A stretch of 64,000 bases of DNA from Zarea fungicola (Eukaryota; Ascomycota; Sordariomycetes; Hypocreales; Cordycipitaceae), in contig FWCC01000003.1 in the NCBI GenBank assembly GCA_900169235.1, positions 124,001 to 188,000 on the forward strand, given 5' to 3'. The translations under genes were made by a program, and so were the position numbers. Positions within the stretch are counted from its first letter, which is position 1, and the number at the start of each line of letters is the position of its first letter. This document shows, piece after piece, positions 11,550-24,398 of the stretch. The notes beneath the pieces are model-generated. The model had not been told where the DNA came from. It did not search any database and was given only the letters and a program-made list of their open reading frames with translations.

Positions 11550-14500
11550 GGCGCGGGAGGAGAGGGGCAGCTCCGCACTGCCGAGCTCGTGTGCGAGGAC
11601 TATGCGGCGAAGGAAGATGTCATGAGCGCCTTGATCGACGGAAAAGACAGCAGGTAGCAGTGAATTCGCAAGGCCTGTGGACTCGAGGACTGCAAATAGA
11701 GCTGGTACAGCGTGGGTCGTGTGAGGTATGATGGCTCAAGTTGGAAGCCTGAAGCTGGAGTGGGTGGTACGTAGTGTGGCGGGTCCAAGCCACACCTCCG
11801 TCATTGTGGCCTAGCAGCCAGTTCGCCACCGGCTTAACAAACCTTGATGAACAACAAATAGCTAGCTGAGCAAGTAAGAGACCAAGGCAGAGAGAGAAAG
11901 GGAGAAAAAAGGAAATTTTCCCTTGAATAAGTCGAGTTTGGTGTTGGTTTTAAACTCCTCACGTCTCACATGCGCGAATATCTTGCTGGGGTCTGCATCA
12001 TCGCGAGGAACGCACTTGCCGCACACAACCCTCAGTTGTATTTACTAGGAGATTTCATCACAATTTCCTTCAAATGGTCCCGATCCTGGAAATTCCATCA
12101 CACATTGTCTGCATTCATCTAACTCACACGAGTACAATCAGTGTCATAACCCCTCCCCCGCCCCAAAAAAATCTCTTTCTTTGTTGATTCGCGGACAAGA
12201 GAAGATTGAGCCAACCCAGAGATAGAAACAAGTAGGCTCTATATCGGGAAATATTGAAAATGACACTGAAAGAAATTGAATATAGCAAATCTATGTACAT
12301 CTTTGTGGAAGGCATGTATAAGGATAGCGTCTCGCCGTTTACTTACTTGTAGACTTAGTAACGAACTAATAGTTGTGCGTAATATCTTGTTTAGCCATAT
12401 ACAATCAATTCTGATTTGAAAATATGAAACTAAAATCTCTTCTTGAAAAAACTCGGGCTAATTGTTCTTGGTACCTCTCGTACGGAGATGCGCTTCAAAA
12501 TTTCGCGCCTAGACACATCCCGCTCGATTCATAGCCGGGTAGCCGCCAGCTATTTTAAGAAGTGACAGATCAATGAAAAGTTAGCGCCAGCCTTTACTTC
12601 TTGTTCTTTTCTTTGATATTACTTGTTATAAGTCAAGCCGATATCGATATCCGGGAGTGTTGGTATATCACGAGTAGTTACGAGGCACGGTACTGAGAGG
12701 GGCGTCCCCCAGTATGTATGCTTATTGTAACGTATTGTGATTGATGACAATCTAGCTACAGGTAGAGGAGGAATTTCTCTTCTATATACAGAAGGTCAAG
12801 AACAGGAAAAGCAAACAACAAACAAGACGGATTCCTCTTTCCTCCCCAGCTGCCGTGATGGCCAGGCCTCGTATCGACGGCAGGAGTCGGCCTCACAGGA
12901 AGAGCTGCTTGACCTGACTCAGTGGTCACAACAGGGAGGCAATTAACCAACTAATCAAACTCAAGATTTTTGCAAGGAAACCGAGACGACCAAAAGTGTC
13001 AAGGCTAACCACCAACACTGAAACAGAAGTCATCTTCCGATATGCGGGGAATTCTTTCAAAACTGCCACTTGGCAGCTGGACATACGTTTACTTAGTGGC
13101 CTAAACACGCCAAATCACATAGCAAGAACACCAACATGGATAATAACACGATAATAAAGCCAATGCGCTCGCCACTATCAAGAACTTCCGATTCCAGTAT
13201 ATAATCGGTACCTGCCTAGACGGGCCGCGGGACAAGACAGGCTATTTAAACAAGAGATCAGATGCTGGCATAGATGGAACACGGTGGCAAAGCCGCTTTT
13301 AGATTACCCGAGCCCCATGATACCAAAGCAAATTGCAAATAAGCTACTCGGAGTTAAATATCACGAGCCAAGAATGGCACAATATTGCAACTGCGGTTGA
13401 GACAAGATGCACTCTTCAGATGTCTCGACAACGGCCCAAGCGGCCGGATGTACGAGCTGAGGAAACCTGATCTGATTAGATGCATCACGGGAAAGGCAAT
13501 CAAGGATATGTAGCCATTTTGCACCCGTATTTGAAGCGAACGTATGGTTTACAGAAGGAAAGGGCAACAAAACTCCGAGATCTCATAACTGGGTGTTGAT
13601 TCAGAACGGAACCAAGCAAAAAGAAATTTAACACACACTGAAAATCGAACCGAATTGATTAGTTCTGAATCTTCGGCGGAAGAGAAGCAGTGCCGGACTT
13701 TCAGATACGGCCATGGTGGAAAACTCTCGCACAATCTGAAAGGGCAGGAAATAGCGCAACCCATCGGCATGGAGAACTAAAATCACATATGAAATATCTT
13801 ACTGATCACCAAACAACAAAAGCCATTTATCGAGTCTCACTACAATGGAAATAAGGCTGTCCTCATCCAAGATGTCATCTTTGATGAGTCGAACTTTTGT
13901 AAGAACTGGATGGCGCATCCCCGAATCTGTTGGCTTCAATTGGCTGGCTGCTGGAGGAGATTAAAAACGCAGCAATTGAGCAAGCTATGAAGACGATACT
14001 TGATCAGCCAAGCAATATATCCGGCTGATGAAGACGTAACACCTTGATTACCCTTTGACCGCTACGTTGTTGCTTGATCCTAACGCACTTCCTTGAAACG
14101 CACAAGTTGTTGTTGGTTTTGACCCAAAGTAGTGCTCTAAACACTCGAAAGAATTACTTTTGGAAAGGCAGTGCTGTGAAAGGCAATATGTGAAATGTTG
14201 TGTAATAAAAAAAAGAGAGAATTGCTTCGCGCTATACGAAATCGATCAGAAAAGCCTCATCTCTTAAATCGATTAAGTCTTTGAGATACCACAATGGAGC
14301 CGAAAATAACCGCGGAAACGACCCACACACTGTACACCTTGGAGTCTGTTGGCTTGCTGATGGCTTAAATCACCAGATTTTGATGACTGAATCTTGTTGC
14401 CTCTTTGGGTAAGTCTTCATGGACGTGGAGGCGGGTCAAAGATGGGGTTTGCCTCTGTATGGCCGGATTTTATATCTCTTCTTAGTAAGATTTAAGGTTG

Positions 14501-17500
14501 ATATGTTTTAAATGATTAGATTTGAATACAAAAAGTTACGAAGTCATGTAGAAAAGAAACCAGTACAATCGCCAACGTAGAACAGGAGTCCGCCTAGGGC
14601 AGCTGCGCCTGCATTTGTCCAGGGAGTCATTTCTTTGTCATTTCGAATCAAACCGACAGGCCGCTTTTGATATTTTTTTTATTTCTCTTCATCTTGATTC
14701 ATGCACATCAGCTCGATCAATACCGTTGGCGGCTGTACCAGGCCCATGTTGTTTGTTGCCGCATTGGATCGCGCCAAGAGCTAGACCTATTGCATACGGT
14801 CACTCTAACAGCAGTGCTCCCTCTTAGATAAACCAATTCATGGGGGAAGCATGAAGGGATCTCTATGGAAAAGTGCCCATCTCGGCCGTCGGGCTGTGTT
14901 GGTTCAGCAGCCTGAGCCGAGGTAGAAAACCTGGCCTTGAGCTGTGTATCGCTCCGCACAACTGCCACCGGTTTTCGTTACATTGAGATTTATATATTGG
15001 AAACAGGCTTACTGTTGAAATTAATCCGGTTTGTAAACAGAAACATGACCGGTGCGTATTCCGGCAGGCAAGCAGCCCTCTCGACTATGGAAGAACGCCA
15101 GTAAATAAATCAGCGCCGTATTACGAAGAAAAACCCAATACATGCCTTCTTTCCTCTAGGAAGTTGTGTACTACATTCAGCTACATTCAGCTACATCCAG
15201 CTCGTTAGTTTCACATGCTCGCATCCCGGTTAAGCTCGAGCATTGGCAATGTTTGGGTTCGAGGTTGTCATTAGACACCGCCCAGGAACCTCAAAGAGAG
15301 AGGCAAGAATTAATGCGCTCACTAGTTCATTCCGTCGCTATTTTGTTGACCGGAAGATGTAACATTCACACCTTGAAAAAAGCACTAAATCAACCTCCAT
15401 GTTCACATATCTTGTCAATGAACGCTATATAGCAACTATTATTGGACTGAGCGGCTGCAGGGGGGAAAAGCGAAACATGCTCGTTTGGTCAAGTTCGGAT
15501 AAGCCGCAGACAAATGGCACTTGCCGCGCGTTCCTTCCGGCAACTTTTTTTTGTCTCTCCCTTCCGGAATGTATGTAGCCTTAGTTTCAGGTGCGACTAA
15601 TCCAATTAGGTTATAGTCATAGAGTTTTTTGGTTTGGACTAGTTAATACTTTAGTCGGCGGTATAGTGATGCTAGCTTTCTTCGACCCTTGCTCCCTGTT
15701 TCAATCCGCGCCACCTGGCCGGCAATCAGCTTCCTGATTAAGTTAAGATAGTTCTTCTCCAGGAACAACAAGCCCATCGTTCGGTCCGTGCCAGCTTTAG
15801 ACGAGAAGCTAATAGTTTTAGACTGACTACTCCTTCTGAATCCAACGTCGTGTATATTTTTTTTTCTTGGTTCTCTAATTATACGGAGTATGCCGTCTCG
15901 GGTTATGTATGCGCCGAGTTGCTCGCGTGACACTGCCAAGACGTCAGTTTATGCATATATCCTCTACAGACAGCAGTTCCCCGGAAGTTTTGAATTCAAG
16001 TGCGTGCAATGGTGGAATAACACATGATGTAGTTGACTGGCCTTGTGAACTGTTGTAGCCTTCCTCTTCCCGATTGTTCTCATGATTGTACGTTGCAAAG
16101 GCCGTGTTAACAGTATATTGATTTAAACGGCTCCGAACATAATGCTCAGCAAAGACGGCTATTCTCGGCCTGTGCTTCTCCAATTTTAGGCTCCATTAGC
16201 TATAATTAATACTGCAGGAGACAATCTCAATGCAACTTTACGGCCACGACCTGTCAGGGGTTCGTACCCAGGAGTTGGGAGAAATTCAGATTGAAAGGAA
16301 AGCCACCCCCGGAATCATAAGACATGTGGATACTAGGTAGGATAAAAGACCATACGATGTGCTTTTGATTCGTCAAACAGCGTCTTTACTGTCCAAATTC
16401 ACTCCCGTTGGATACAACTTTGAGACTGGTGGTTCACAACATTGACATGTTCCGGCATTGAGTTATATTCAGTGCTTAAAAGAGCACACAACTGATTTTT
16501 TTTTAGTACAGACCATGTTACTAAACACGGGAACATACTTATCCGAACGCGAACTTGGTTCCGCCAAGTCTCAGCCGCTCATGGCTGTCCAGACCAGAAA
16601 TCTTCGTACGGGGGTAACAATAGCCACATATAAGGCGATCATGGCAGTTCAGAACAGCCGAGGCACGCTGCTTTAGCTACGGTTCCCAGAAGTCCCCACC
16701 AAACAGCCTTGCGTTGATTAATATCTATTCGTCCAACCTTTTCATGCATACTCTTTTAGTGCGGCGTTCTTCTCCTACAAGATGTACAGGGGAACATCAA
16801 GCATGTGGCTCGCACATCTACGAGTGAGCGACTCATAGTCATCTGCTTTGGGGTGATGGTCACAATCATGAGGTTTATATGCATGGTGGTTCACGCACAC
16901 CGAATCCAGCACCCGCCAGAACGGGTTGACTCTAAAGGGAACGAAGCACGCTCTGTCTTTGTGTTTACCCTTTTCCAGCCAAGCCCACCGTGAGTTTTTA
17001 CTTGTGAATAGAATCAAGTTGCGATGAATACTCTAAAAAGCCCATGACCGGCGGAAGAATGATGCCGACGGACCGTTGACGATGTACCATGCTGCTTCAC
17101 AACCTGGACACTAGAGCTCTCTTCTGCCACTTTGTAGCTACGCCGACTTGTTCCAACAGAGCAGACCGCGGCGGGCCCCTTAGAAAACGCCGCGTGGAAG
17201 CATTACGCGATTCATAAGGTGGCATTAACCTTGCTACAGTGACGATCGTAATTGGACCAGGTTTTGCTTATGCCTGAACTTCCCCTGTAACGGTTGCAGA
17301 AGTTTATTCCTCTTCATCACCCGGCAGATGCAGAAGATAGTCCACATGATGGCTTGACAACACCGAGAGATTGTATCAGTAGAACTACAGATGGAGACGA
17401 CCGTGCGGCGAAATGATGGGTCGAGGTAATCTGATTTCATGGGTTTGACTCGTGGGTCAGCCCAGTTAGATGACAAGGCTTACAAGTAAAAGTGGCCTCC

Positions 17501-18400
17501 AGTTTGTATCAGGAAGAGAATTGGTGCTTTCATTTCGTTTCCTTTTAGACGAACCTGTCGTCTTGCTGGGGCCGGCAAAACTAGCAAGGCAAGGTTCTAG
17601 ACCCAGTGTTGGTGGCGTTTGTATTCGGGTTTTGGTGAAACCAGCCTTATCAATAGACAATTAGGCTGTCGGATGACTGTAATTTTCTTCATTGTTCAAA
17701 AGTGGTTCTCATAAAGAATTGCACTTAACCAGATTAGAGTTTCGAATGCGAAGAGACTGATGCGCCTGGTCTCGGATGCATTCGCCGAGCTCATTAACCG
17801 AACCGCCCGAGTAAGCGTTCGGGAATCTCGACGATTTATCCGCCGTTGGCAAAATCAGGGACCGCGTCCCACCAGCACCAGTCAGTCTGGCGTTCGGACA
17901 ATGTGAAGCACAGTGACCAACGGAGTTCAGCCGCCAAACGGCGTAGCAGCGCAAAGGTGGCAGATTATTCATGCCATTTCGACTTCCCAGAAAGACGTAA
18001 TGGGATGAACCACAACTGAGCTAAATTGGCTCAATGGCCTTTGTATTGCGGCCAACGAGTCATGTCCCAGGACGTTGTCGATGTCAGCCCTTTGCTTGCG
18101 ATGAAGGGGAGGATATTCGGATAATTAGAGAGTGGCTAAATTGTGGAGCCCGCACCCGTAATAACGACATTCGGTGCATCTCTATGCGAATCAAGGGCCA
18201 GTTTGCAGTCCCGTGATAAATGTTGCTGACCAGTGTAACTCGAGTGAAATGAGCATGGATATTCGTCGTCGCCTTTTGGGTGTTAAAGATGCAGGCATCG
18301 GCTTGTTGGCTGGCCTCATGGCTTGGTCCTGTGTCGTGGTCGATGGGTTGGGTTTCACTGTGCTTCTAATGTATTCCGAGTGATTTCTATGTAAATTAAT
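11550..18400. other. Gene-free stretch, left half of a 12.8-kb desert
   Basis: Upstream of the ankyrin-DIL start. Open frames are all under about 100 codons, and none shows a domain or a splice pattern I can extend into a gene. The first few hundred bases are the promoter and 5' leader of the ankyrin-DIL gene. Frames at 15643-15939 and 15944-16183 (minus) are the most protein-like in composition but match nothing I know and do not join. Base composition is close to average with AT-rich islands; it does not look like the extreme AT bias of heavily RIP-mutated repeats. Confidence 0.55.
15171..15200. repeat. Three tandem copies of a 10-bp unit
   Basis: CTACATTCAG occurs twice in perfect tandem at 15171-15190, followed by a third copy with one change (CTACATCCAG) at 15191-15200. 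It is a short minisatellite in otherwise unstructured intergenic DNA. Confidence 0.9.
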
Positions 18401-20325
18401 TGATCATGAGGCCAGTACAAGTACTGTGGCTAAATTCCGAAGGGAATTAACGAAATGAAATGACTGTTTGTAAACTGCTGGTGGTTGCTGAGGCTTGGAG
18501 CGCGTTAGTGCGACTGCGCAGCCGCGGCACGAAGATGATTTGCAGACTGGGGTATGGCTAGTAAAGAGGCACGAATTGTTTCCATGAGACTGGCCGCCAT
18601 GAATACTACCCCAGGTCCGTCCGGGTGACCAAGCCTGCATATTGAAGAGTACAATGCTACGGTATCCCTGGCAGGTGTATTGTACCTTTCCACTACGGAA
18701 GACTCCGTTCCATATGAAAATCGTGCCAATCTATAGAATGAGGGAAAGATGGCCCGAACCCAACTTGGAATCGACAAACTTTTCATGCCTAATAATTGGA
18801 TAATATTGCTTGGTATTAAGGACTGACTGTCTAGATGCGTGTTAGAATCTGCTGCCTCGCACGTTAGCATTATTAGAATCCGTCCGGAGTCCGTGGGCAA
18901 CGACTGTGGCAGTGGCAGTGATCAACGCCAGGTACAAGGATTAATTTGGCTGGCAGGGATTTTTTGCGGCCCTGAGAAGACTTTTGTTATTACCCATGAT
19001 CCATTGGAGCGGGGGAGCCGAAACAGAGGGTACATAGCACATAATAATGGTGTTAGGATGGCGAATCCGTACAGTGAGGCATGGCGGATTGTAAATGAGG
19101 CTGCGTTAAACTGTTCGGGAGCCTGTGGAGAGACAAAAGTTGGCTACCGTGGAGGAGCAATGTGTTGCCGTGACCGAGTGACAATCCAGCCTTGCCCCTG
19201 GGCCGTTGAGCATGAGAGGCAGCTCTATCGAGCCCAGCTGGGTTAGGGATCCTCTCAGGATGCAGGTGCTTCTTTTCGGCGCCGTTGGTGATAGACTAGT
19301 GCAGTGCATTCGATGGGGTGCCATTGGCGGCCATCTAGTGTCCTTGTTGGAGGCAGCCACACAACGGGTGATGGACAGTGAGAGGCATTTTTTGGTGGCA
19401 TCACGGCAGCGTGGGCTTTGAATAGCGGCCAGAACTAGGCTTGATCAGGGAGCGCCACATTGCGACACTGGGGATGACGCCGCATGACAGTCCCCATTAG
19501 CGTCTTTTTTCTGGGCTTGCAGTACAGGGGGGCCAGTAGTGTTGCCACCTTTGGAAGTTGCAGATACTGGGTGCTTGAATCATGTTTTGGACACGACAGA
19601 GCGACGCGATGGAGTCGTGGAACCTAGAGGCTTGCGGGACGGGATGGCCAGCACCACGAGCGGGTGATGTCCGAGAGGTCCTCAGGTCTTGACAAGTTCC
19701 AAAATAGTGGCATGCCACCACTTTTGCTCTACTTGCGTATTCGCTTTGGATGAAGAGACGGGGTTAGCGTTGGATCTGGTTCCCTTAGCCTGTTTGTCCC
19801 GGAGCGAGTGGTTCGGCCGCGACACACTGGCGTGGAAACGGTGAGGCCACTGTTTGCTTTACACGCAAATTGGATGATCCGATAGCGCAAGGGAAGGAGG
19901 GCTGCCCAACCCGCAACAGTCGGTCGTGTCGTGGGGACTAGATCTTACTTTGTTTGCAAGGTGGTGGACAGTTGGATGGTAAGCGGGTTGGCGGGCTCCA
20001 AGGATGACCAGCCAGTCAACCAGTGCTGGTGTTGCTACGGAGTAGGTTGGAGACAGTTAGATTGGCGGCGGGCCAATGGGTCCATGTGGCTGGCTGCCAA
20101 GTCGTCCGAATGGGAGCGATGCAAAGATGCAAAGATAGACGGAGAAAAGATACGAAGATGAAACAAAGATGGGCAATCGGAGTTTTTCTGATGGCGAATT
20201 TGATGGGATCTGTGGGCTATTGTAGAAGTTTGGGATAACGCATGATGCTATCTGTTTGTTCGCCAGGGAAAGAATGGGTTGGGCAGCGTTTTGCAAAGGC
20301 AGACTTGATCACCAACTGCAACGCA

Positions 20326-20345
20326 ACAGGACAGGACAGGACAGG
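20326..20345. repeat. Four tandem ACAGG units
   Basis: The pentamer ACAGG is repeated four times without change. This is a short microsatellite in intergenic DNA. Confidence 0.9.
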
Positions 20346-21356
20346 CAAGAAAGGCAGGTAGAAGGACACGGACATGGAAACGCGGCTGCGCGGGTAAGTT
20401 GTTTTGATAATCCCTGAATGCTGTGCGGAGCAGTAAACACAAGACGTAGCCAGATGAGGTGAAAACGGGCAGAGACCAACTAAGTTAATTATTAAGGCTT
20501 GGAGATGTGTGGATTTCGATGCGGAGGTGCCGACCCCTCCGAGTCCGCTGTAATAAGCACCAGGAGGAGGCAGTGTACCAGTGCCAAGCCACTGCACGAG
20601 AAATACTAATCACAGGGCTGATAAGTAAGTCCCAGTCAGATTCTGAATTTCCTGGAGGACGATTGGCCGATGAAATGCGAATCACCCGCCGGGTTGAGGC
20701 TGGCGGTTTGATAAAAGGTCAATCTTCTGCAGGAGTTAATTAATCGATGGTGAATGCATGGCTACCATTCAACCCGTGAACTCAGTGACTACAATTTCTT
20801 CTTAGCGTCATGGCATGGGTTGCGGGGGAAGTCAAGCTAGCGGCACTCGACAGCGCTAGAGTAGATTTGGTAGCTGCATCTACCTTGCATACCAAAGCAT
20901 TCGGGACAGGCCAAGGCCGGTTAGCTGGTTTGCTGCTTGGCCGGCAGCCAGCCTCTGTATAAGTCTCTGATATGCAGCTGGACCTCGGGTTGTGTCATAT
21001 TTTCTTCTTCTTCTTCTTTTCTCTGCGGTGTGACAAGATGCAGAGGGGCAAAGACGGGACAAGCCGCTAACAAGGGATAACAACGGGGATCTGCAGGAGT
21101 CGAGCCGCTAATACTGAGAAGCAAGCTTGCAGAGTCATTCGCAATTGCGACATTGGCAGATGGTGATTTTTTTTTTCTTTAAGCTTTCGAATTTACCAAT
21201 CAATTAGCAAGCACCGTGCCACTTGATGGACCAGCGCCAGGCCACTAGCTCATGTACCAATGCATGTTCTGTCTCTCCTTAATGTCATAGGTTCCAAGTG
21301 CTAGGTCATTTTTAGCTAGCTACTTGGTAGTTACATCTTATCTATCTGTAGTGAGC

Positions 21357-21377
21357 CAACTGTCAACTGTCAACTGC
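21357..21377. repeat. Three near-perfect heptamer repeats
   Basis: CAACTGT, CAACTGT and CAACTGC lie in tandem, and another CCAACTGC follows about 7 bp later. They contain overlapping CANNTG-like cores, but nothing else marks this as a regulatory site. Confidence 0.8.
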
Positions 21378-23699
21378 CACCTGCCAACTGCTCGCTGTGC
21401 CGGGGCGTAGTGCACCGGATTGCATCAGCACCTACTTGTACTGGTCAGCACCACACCCACGTTTATCACATAGATGACGAGGCGGCCAGATTGTTCACTT
21501 CAAAACCCACTGCAGCCTGCCCGAATCGGCGATGGCTTAACCACTTGCAGAGAAATGGTGTGGCAGCCCGGAGCAGCACAGGTTTTTGCCAAAGCATTGG
21601 CATATCTGTTCATAGGTCTCGTTCCAGGGCCAATCTGAGCAGTAGCCAAACACCCCCGTCTGGGAGTGTGGCGCCTTGGACGTTTAGAAAGTGAGAGACA
21701 AAGAGGCACACTGATGAGGACGACCCACAACCACAAGGGAGCCACAGCCTACAAGCTACAGGGCATACCCACTGGACGACTAGCATATTAGGGAACAGCC
21801 CCACTGAAACATGCAGCCAGTTGGCCAAGTCAAGTTTGTATGGGGCAGCCCAGCCCGGGGGCCCTGTCTCTGTTACCCGCCTGACTGGTGCCTATCCTGA
21901 CCTGTTAGTCTGCGACATGATGGAAGCTAGTTACGCGATGTATCTGGTTACCCAGATTTTTCTACTTTTTTGTTTTTCCTTGTCACGCCGAACGGCCATA
22001 CACGTGTGGTGCTGCTCTACTGTTCTACCAGTACTGGGGTCTAATGTACGTCCAACGTAGTACACTAGGTACTTGACTGCCTATGCACATTACAGCGCCT
22101 GCATTTCTAGTGCATCCACTAGCGCTGGGCAGTTAGCTGTTGGGTTGCGGGGTTCCTATAGGGACCCTGGCCGACGTTTGGGTGATTTGGATTGGGCGTC
22201 GAACAAGTTGCCCAGCCACGGGCAACGTAAAAAGGTACAGAGTACCTCTCTGACCCGTGCCATATCGGATGTCGCTTGCTGGTGTGGGTGTGTGTGTGTG
22301 TTAGAGAGACAGAGAGCGAGATTGACTCTATTCTCTTAATCCGGTAATACGGCGTTGTTGCCCTCTCTTCTGTGGCCGGCTTGTCATAATTATTACTTCC
22401 TGACAGGACGACAATGCATCTTCTGCGAGGAGCGTTACGGAAAAGATCCAAGCATCCGGTTCAGAACTCCCTTATCCGCTTCCGGGTCCTATTTAGGTAT
22501 GTATCGGCCATGGTAGGTGCACCAACAGCGTCTACTAGCCTCAAGATAGTTGACTCGATAAAATCCCAGAGGTACGGTTCCTCATTAGGTTGGCCCTGGC
22601 GCATCTGCTTATTCTGATACATAGCGAGATCAACCAGTAATTAGCCCCCTGGTACCGAGTAAAAACCGTAATCATATTGGAACCTGATGGAGTCTCGCTC
22701 CTGAAGCTTGCTCCAGTGCATCCCGGTCCGAGGGCAGCGCCTCCAATTGTGTCGTGCGCCACCAAGGACCCCAGCAAGTCAACACGATGTGGGCGTTGGA
22801 AAAAAAAAGACCATGTATTCGGTACCTCCAACACCCCCACCCTTGCCCATCCTGGTAAACCCTGGCCCGTGCTGCAACCCTCTCGTCTGCACGCTGCAAG
22901 CCTGCAGCCTCTTTCACACACAGACTGGTCAGTCTGGGGTGGTTTCTTTTCTCCAAGCTCACAGCGCTCTCACCTCTGACCTCTCACCTCTCTTTTTACT
23001 TGTCCACCAAACCCACCAAGGCCTCACCCGTAAGACTTGCAGCCTTTGTCCCCCTCAATCACCATATCCTCTCAAACCCATTGGATGTTACCTCGATGCT
23101 GCTACTGCATGTGCATTCAAATTCTGCCCTGTAAACCACCCCTGTGCCCCCGCTCCACCCCCTGTAGAGCGCCACCAGCGCTCAGCGTCCACGCTTTCAT
23201 TTGTCCTCGACCTGGCGGACCACCTATCAAGGCATCCCCACCCGCCGCCACTCCCCCAAACCCACTATCGTAACCCGCTACAGCTCATCCGCTCTGGGGC
23301 TAGCCCAGCAGCTAACCTACTATATCCTCACCTGTTAATCTGGTAAACCAGGCGGCTGGAAGGGGGTCATTTGGGGGAGGGCCTCACTGGAAACCACAGG
23401 GGCTGGGGACCTTTCGGAGGTTAGTAGAAGCTGGTAGGCCCTGAAAGCCCGCATCTTGGAGGGCTTGCTCTGTCCACTGGTCAGGTAGCTGGTATTGGCG
23501 TTGGGGAGGCAAGATGGCCCCCCTCCCCTAGAGGACCCAGGGACCCAGAACCTGCCGCCCATGCTCCAGCATAACTTAGGTTGGTGCTAGTAAAGTTGCT
23601 AAACAGGTGCTCCCAAGCTGCTGGTAGAGTTGCTCTTACTCGTGAGGAGCTGCCAACTACCTAGTACTTGGTTGTTAGCTAACTTGCAAGGAGGAAGGT

Positions 23700-24398
23700 C
23701 TCTGCCCATCCATTCATCTACCATCGTCTCTGGTCTCGACTCGTCACCGTTTGCTCCCCATCCCATCTCGCTCTTATACCGTTTTGACCCTCCCACCTCC
23801 CCTCACGTCGCTCCCACTCCCTCCATCGACAATCGTCGCCTCTCTTTGCCCATCGAATCGCCGCCTGCACTACGCTGCCTTCCAAGTCGTTCAAACTAGT
23901 GATTGCTCCGGTCACACCCGCTCCGAGCCCTGCATCGGTGCCCGTAGTCGCCGTCGCAGTCGCAGACGCAGACCGCCCGCACCAAACTGCCAACCATCGT
24001 CACGTACTGCGACTCGACAATTCAACCTGTCCCCTCCCTACCCGACGACGTACCTACCCTTTCTGCTCTGCTATTTCTAATCGCAACTGCATCCCGTCGC
24101 TGCCTCTGTCTGAAGTACGAACCGACAAAAGACTCTCGTATTCGGCTCGCATCTAACCTGCGACTACATCTACACTTCGTTTGACTCTGCCTCGCCCGAA
24201 TCAATCTAGCTCAGCCATCCATCTCCTGCACAAACCGCCCGCCCGCTTCTCCAAACCTCGCTTCCATTATACACCTGGCTGTCTTCGACGTACGCATGAG
24301 CTTCAGCGCAAGCACCGGCATCTGTTACTGCTGCCTTGTCTAGCTTCTGCCATTGAGGTAGAGGCACCAGTTGCCTCTCAACTGTTGCCGCAGAGAAC
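23700..24398 (+). promoter_or_regulatory. Pyrimidine-rich promoter/5' leader of the Zn(II)2Cys6 gene
   Basis: The plus strand becomes strongly C/T-rich over about 700 bp (many CTC, CCT and TCC runs), a common feature of fungal core promoters and long 5' leaders, where CT tracts precede the transcription start. No exon with splice sites can be joined to the coding start at 24399 with confidence. A short ATG-initiated upstream ORF is present at 24296-24343. Confidence 0.5.
24296..24343 (+). other. Upstream ORF (15 codons) in the leader of the Zn(II)2Cys6 gene
   Basis: An ATG at 24296 opens a 15-codon frame, MSFSASTGICYCCLV, ending at TAG 24341-24343. It ends 55 bp before the main ATG at 24399. 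If the transcript starts upstream of it, ribosomes would meet this ORF first. Whether it is transcribed or translated cannot be seen. Confidence 0.45.

Larger units (their letters stand above)
18401..23699. other. Gene-free stretch, right half of the desert
   Basis: No credible gene. Opposed frames at 18505-18900 (minus, 131 codons) and 18839-19246 (plus, 135 codons) are open but featureless. The frame 22708-23346 (plus, 212 codons) lies in Pro/Cys/His-rich, C-rich DNA typical of fungal promoter regions. A GT repeat with a following AG-rich run lies at 22288-22320, and poly-T runs are scattered. It is probably distal promoter of the transcription factor at 24399, possibly with non-coding transcripts. 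Confidence 0.5.

Noticed and set aside
15643..16183. Two adjacent minus-strand frames with fairly protein-like composition, possibly a broken gene
   Set aside because: No family recognised and no single frameshift or intron joins them into a sensible product; a homology search could reopen this.
16255..16275. Possible tRNA T-arm around GGTTCGTACCC
   Set aside because: Only three stem pairs and no matching D-arm or acceptor stem.
18505..19246. Two opposed frames of 131 and 135 codons
   Set aside because: They overlap tail to tail, look compositionally random, and neither has a start context or neighbouring exons.
22708..23346. A 212-codon plus-strand frame in the desert
   Set aside because: It begins in C-rich promoter-like DNA, encodes Pro/His/Cys/Leu low complexity, and has several overlapping frames in the same strand; no family resemblance.
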